Assembly: GCA_017308235.1 (NCBI GenBank)
Contig: JAFKFL010000030.1
Coordinates: 32,001-90,695, forward strand
Direction of reading: 5' to 3'
DNA: 58,695 bases
Source of the DNA: Alphaproteobacteria bacterium
GTDB taxonomy: Bacteria > Pseudomonadota > Alphaproteobacteria > Reyranellales > Reyranellaceae
How positions within the stretch are numbered: the stretch's first letter is position 1; every line of letters begins with the position of its first letter. The position numbers and the translations under genes are program-made. Below the pieces are notes generated by a model, which searched no databases, was not told the origin of the DNA, and worked only from the letters and a program-made list of their open reading frames with translations. Positions 56,377 through 58,695 of the stretch are shown piece after piece.

Positions 56377-56945
56377 GCACAATCCGGCGTAGCTCATGTC
56401 GCGATAGGCACTGAGGCAGCAGCGGCATCATCTCTCCTGTCACCAACCTTCGAAACCGTCATCCCGGTGTTGTGATCACGCGCTCGGTTTGATACCGGCC
56501 AGATCATGTGGCGGGCGGCATGCTCGCGAAGAGCGCGCCCTGTCAGCGAGGCAGGAGTCGGACTCTCGGAAACACCCCACAGCGGAAAGCGGCGGAAGGG
56601 CAGGGAGGTGGCGGCGGGGAGCTGTTGTCTCCTTTCCGGTTGCCTCGGTTCACCTGAAACGCGCTCACCGGCATCTCCTCGGGTTTGCTGCGGTCTGAAC
56701 CGTCTGCCGGGCACTTCAAGGCCGCGTGCCGCGCCGCGTGGCGGCCGGCCTGTACCGATCTCGGCAGACCGGGCCCGCGTCCTGCGCGAGGGCTTGCGCC
56801 CTGCTGGTCCGCAGACCAGGTCCGCTCGCCTGGCAAAGGCCGGACCCTGAAGCGCCCGGCGGCCGCCGGTTCCATTCGACCGCACCCGAGGGGACGCCGG
56901 CGAGCGCTGGCCAGGCCTCGGATCGAAACCGGAAAGGAACCCATC
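56377..56945. other. 569-bp non-coding leader region
   Basis: No gene could be supported on either strand. A purine-rich block lies at 56577-56624, followed by GC-rich sequence with several possible hairpins up to the ribosome site AAAGGAAC before 56946. The same arrangement (purine-rich block, then 200-300 bp of GC-rich leader) precedes the ParB-like and ardC genes. Confidence 0.45.
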
Positions 56946-57533
56946 ATGGCCAAGGCCGCCCAAACTTCCCGCTCATCCTCCCGTGTCGTCCAGCTCCGCA
57001 AGGGCACCACCGTTGAGATGGTCCGGCTTGCCTGCCCCGACGCCCACCAGGCCGCCCTTATCTCCGAGAGCTTCGGCCTCCCGGTCCTCGATAGCGACGG
57101 CATCCGCGAGCAGCACGAGCGCCTGATCGTCGAGAGCGCCGACGGCCTCAAGGAGGGGCTCGGCGAACGAGCGATGCAGATTCATCTGCAGCGCATCGTC
57201 GGCGCCTATGTCGGCTCCGCCCACGGAGCCGGCCAGTTCTACAGCCGGGCCGTTACGGAAGCGCGTGATGCCACCGCCAAATCGGCGAACGACATACGCG
57301 ACGAGGACCTCGACGGTCCGGTCGGCTTCGACAGCGGCGCCCAGCGCAAACGCGAGTTCGCGGCCGACATGGGCCTTCAGGCCCACGCCCTTCGGATGGC
57401 GGCCGAGGGCGCCGTCGCCGCCTACGAACAGGTTGTCGGCGAACGCTGGAAGCCCTTCGAGCGGCCGGTCGACAATCCCGGCCACAGCGTCGATCGCAAG
57501 GCGGCCGAACTCCAGATGGCAGCTCTCGGCTGA
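56946..57533 (+). CDS. Conserved mobile-element protein of unknown function
   Basis: The protein has 195 residues from the ATG at 56946 (AAAGGAACCCATC in front). The N-terminus is basic and Ser-rich (AKAAQTSRSSSRVVQLRKGT), the rest helical with SAHGAGQFYSRAVTEARDAT. It resembles uncharacterised proteins encoded next to ardC on alphaproteobacterial plasmids and ICEs. A strong terminator follows. Confidence 0.65.
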   Translation: MAKAAQTSRSSSRVVQLRKGTTVEMVRLACPDAHQAALISESFGLPVLDSDGIREQHERLIVESADGLKEGLGERAMQIHLQRIVGAYVGSAHGAGQFYSRAVTEARDATAKSANDIRDEDLDGPVGFDSGAQRKREFAADMGLQAHALRMAAEGAVAAYEQVVGERWKPFERPVDNPGHSVDRKAAELQMAALG

Positions 57534-57576
57534 GCCGCCTCGGGCGGGGCCTCAGTCCCGCCCTTCTCTCTCAATC

Positions 57577-57610
57577 GGCTGGCGTCGCTCCCGCGGCGCC
57601 AGCCTTTTTT
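57577..57610 (+). terminator. Rho-independent terminator
   Basis: Stem GGCTGGCG / CGCCAGCC with a 12-nt loop, followed directly by six T residues (57605-57610). The clearest intrinsic terminator in the window. A smaller inverted repeat (GGGCGGG / CCCGCCC) precedes it at 57542-57562. The following 224 bp up to ardC hold a purine-rich block (57616-57648) and no gene. Confidence 0.85.
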
Positions 57611-57834
57611 CATATCGCTGCGCTCGGAGGAAGAAAAAGAGGGGGGATAGCGGCGCGCGTTCGCACCCCATCCCGACTCGTGGTCCTGCCGGGCCCGGCG
57701 GCTCGCGCAACGGCTTCGCCGTCCTCCACTCCGTTGCGGTCCCTGCGGGATGCGCAACCCTCCTGATCGACCCGGCCTCCGGACCGTCGTGACGGGGTCG
57801 CGATCGGCGCGACCTCCAAGACGGAGGTGTGAAA

Positions 57835-58560
57835 ATGAGCAGGAAAGAAGAGAAGCCGCGCGTCGACGTCTATACGCGCATCACCGACAGGATCGTCGCG
57901 GATCTGGAAAAGGGCGTGCGGCCCTGGATGCAGCCCTGGCGTTCGAGGAACGCCATCGGCCGCGTAACTCGGCCATTGCGTCACAACGGCTTGCCGTATT
58001 CCGGCATGAACGTGTTGCTGCTGTGGTCCGAGGCCATGGCGCGGGGCTATGTCTCGCCGGTCTGGATGACCTTCAAGCAGGCGATCGAGCTCGGCGGCGC
58101 GGTACGCAAAGGCGAGACCGGTTCGACGGTCGTGTTCGCTAGCCGCTTCACCAAGGCCGAGGCCGACGGCCACGGTGGCGAAGTCGAGCGGGAAATGCCC
58201 TTCTTGAAGGCGTACACCGCGTTCAACGTGGCGCAGATCGACGGGCTGCCGGATGGCTATTATGCGAAGGCAGAGCCCGTCCGCGATCCGATCGAGCAGA
58301 TTGAGGAGGCCGACCGCTTCTTCGCCAATACTGGCGCGGTGATCCGCCATGGCGGCGATCGCGCCTTCTATTCTCCCGGCAGCGATCACATCCAGATGCC
58401 GCCGTTCCAGACCTTCCGGGATGCAGCGAGCTACGTCGCCGTCCTCAGCCATGAGGTCACCCACTGGACGGCGGCGCCGCATCGCGTGAACCGCGATCTC
58501 AGCCGCTACGGCAAGGACCGGAGCGAGCGCGCCCGCGAGGAACTCATCGCCTTATCCTGA
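57835..58560 (+). CDS. ardC: ArdC-family anti-restriction protein, C-terminally truncated
   Basis: The product has 241 residues from the ATG at 57835, seven nt after GGAGG; a GTG at 57829 is closer to it. The N-terminal DUF1738 domain (DVYTRITDRIVADLEKGVRPWMQPW ... region) binds single-stranded DNA in ArdC. The C-terminal zincin-like domain has VLSHEVTHW (HExxH). The gene stops at AREELIALS, where relatives continue with EELVAE-type residues, including the third zinc ligand, for about 60-70 more. So the metal site is cut. The sequence beyond the junction (58550) is unrelated to ArdC. ArdC protects transferred DNA from restriction enzymes. Confidence 0.82.
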   Translation: MSRKEEKPRVDVYTRITDRIVADLEKGVRPWMQPWRSRNAIGRVTRPLRHNGLPYSGMNVLLLWSEAMARGYVSPVWMTFKQAIELGGAVRKGETGSTVVFASRFTKAEADGHGGEVEREMPFLKAYTAFNVAQIDGLPDGYYAKAEPVRDPIEQIEEADRFFANTGAVIRHGGDRAFYSPGSDHIQMPPFQTFRDAASYVAVLSHEVTHWTAAPHRVNRDLSRYGKDRSERAREELIALS

Positions 58561-58695
58561 CTCTGTGATCCTGTCTCAGAATCAGGCATGGGGAGGCATC
58601 ATCGGCGGCCCGGTGAGGCTCTTCAGACGTCCGGGTCAAGCGTTCCCGCAGCGTAAGCGAGGACAACGCTTGACGCGGCGGCGACTCCACAAGCT
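58561..58695. other. Foreign sequence at ardC break, with inverted repeat
   Basis: Right after the truncated ardC lies CTGACTCTGTGATCCTGTCT and further on a perfect 10-bp inverted repeat (GTCAAGCGTT at 58635-58644, AACGCTTGAC at 58665-58674). It may be the end of an insertion sequence or another integrated element continuing beyond the window; no transposase frame is visible in these 135 bp. Confidence 0.35.

Overview
This 58.7 kb window is GC-rich (roughly 60-65% by eye). Its gene content fits the Alphaproteobacteria, most likely Hyphomicrobiales: clade-typical variants of copper and metal genes, Tat-exported copper oxidase, DUF411 and DUF305 proteins, and a plasmid/ICE backbone with DUF3991-TOPRIM, DUF1419, DUF3085, a DarB-like methylase-helicase, a long ParB-like protein and ArdC. 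The genus cannot be fixed from sequence alone. The whole window reads as an accessory resistance island (copper, zinc/cadmium, fluoride) attached to a mobile-element backbone. No rRNA, tRNA or CRISPR array was seen.

Region by region: (a) 1-3.9 kb: a CsoR-type regulator, a glutaredoxin-MauE fusion and a membrane protein on the minus strand, divergent from an MFS transporter carrying the MxxxM/HxxxM copper motifs of CcoA and a permuted ATP-grasp-like protein. (b) 4.0-11.7 kb: cueR, a three-HMA Cu(I) ATPase (copA), copZ, a DUF305 protein, a CueO-type multicopper oxidase, a CYTH protein and a glutaredoxin/ferredoxin-reductase pair. (c) 11.8-15.2 kb: an ArsR/SmtB sensor and a His-rich Zn/Cd P-type ATPase. 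(d) 15.3-20.3 kb: an RND efflux pair and a MerR regulator. (e) 20.4-25.7 kb: a flavin monooxygenase, an extra kdsA, an acetolactate-synthase-like enzyme and an aldehyde dehydrogenase. (f) 25.7-29.1 kb: a second copper module (DUF411, YHS/HMBD Cu ATPase, copZ). (g) 29.2-30.9 kb: a CDF exporter, a second ArsR/SmtB sensor and a small ORF. (h) 31.1-38.3 kb: a fluoride-resistance island. (i) 38.3-58.7 kb: mobile-element backbone, interrupted at 46.4-51.8 kb by cargo genes with short repeats at their junctions and a decayed MqsRA toxin-antitoxin pair.

Regulation is unusually legible. Six promoters share a CueR-type architecture (TTGACC, 19-bp spacer holding a dyad, CAnnnT -10). They drive both copA genes, both copZ operons, the glutaredoxin/reductase pair and the RND pump, so one CueR probably controls a regulon scattered over about 24 kb. 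Two ArsR sensors with the alpha5 metal motif sit by operators sharing TGAA-N6-TTCA.

The main finding is three crcB-motif (fluoride) riboswitches. One precedes two adjacent MutS-like ATPase genes and overlaps a likely Shine-Dalgarno-sequestering stem, one precedes a second enolase, and one precedes a small ORF, a histidine phosphatase, crcB/fluC and a universal stress protein. Enolase is the classic fluoride-inhibited enzyme. The MutS-like pair under fluoride control has no obvious explanation. Two genes of this island carry 1-nt frameshifts in short C runs (real decay or sequencing error).
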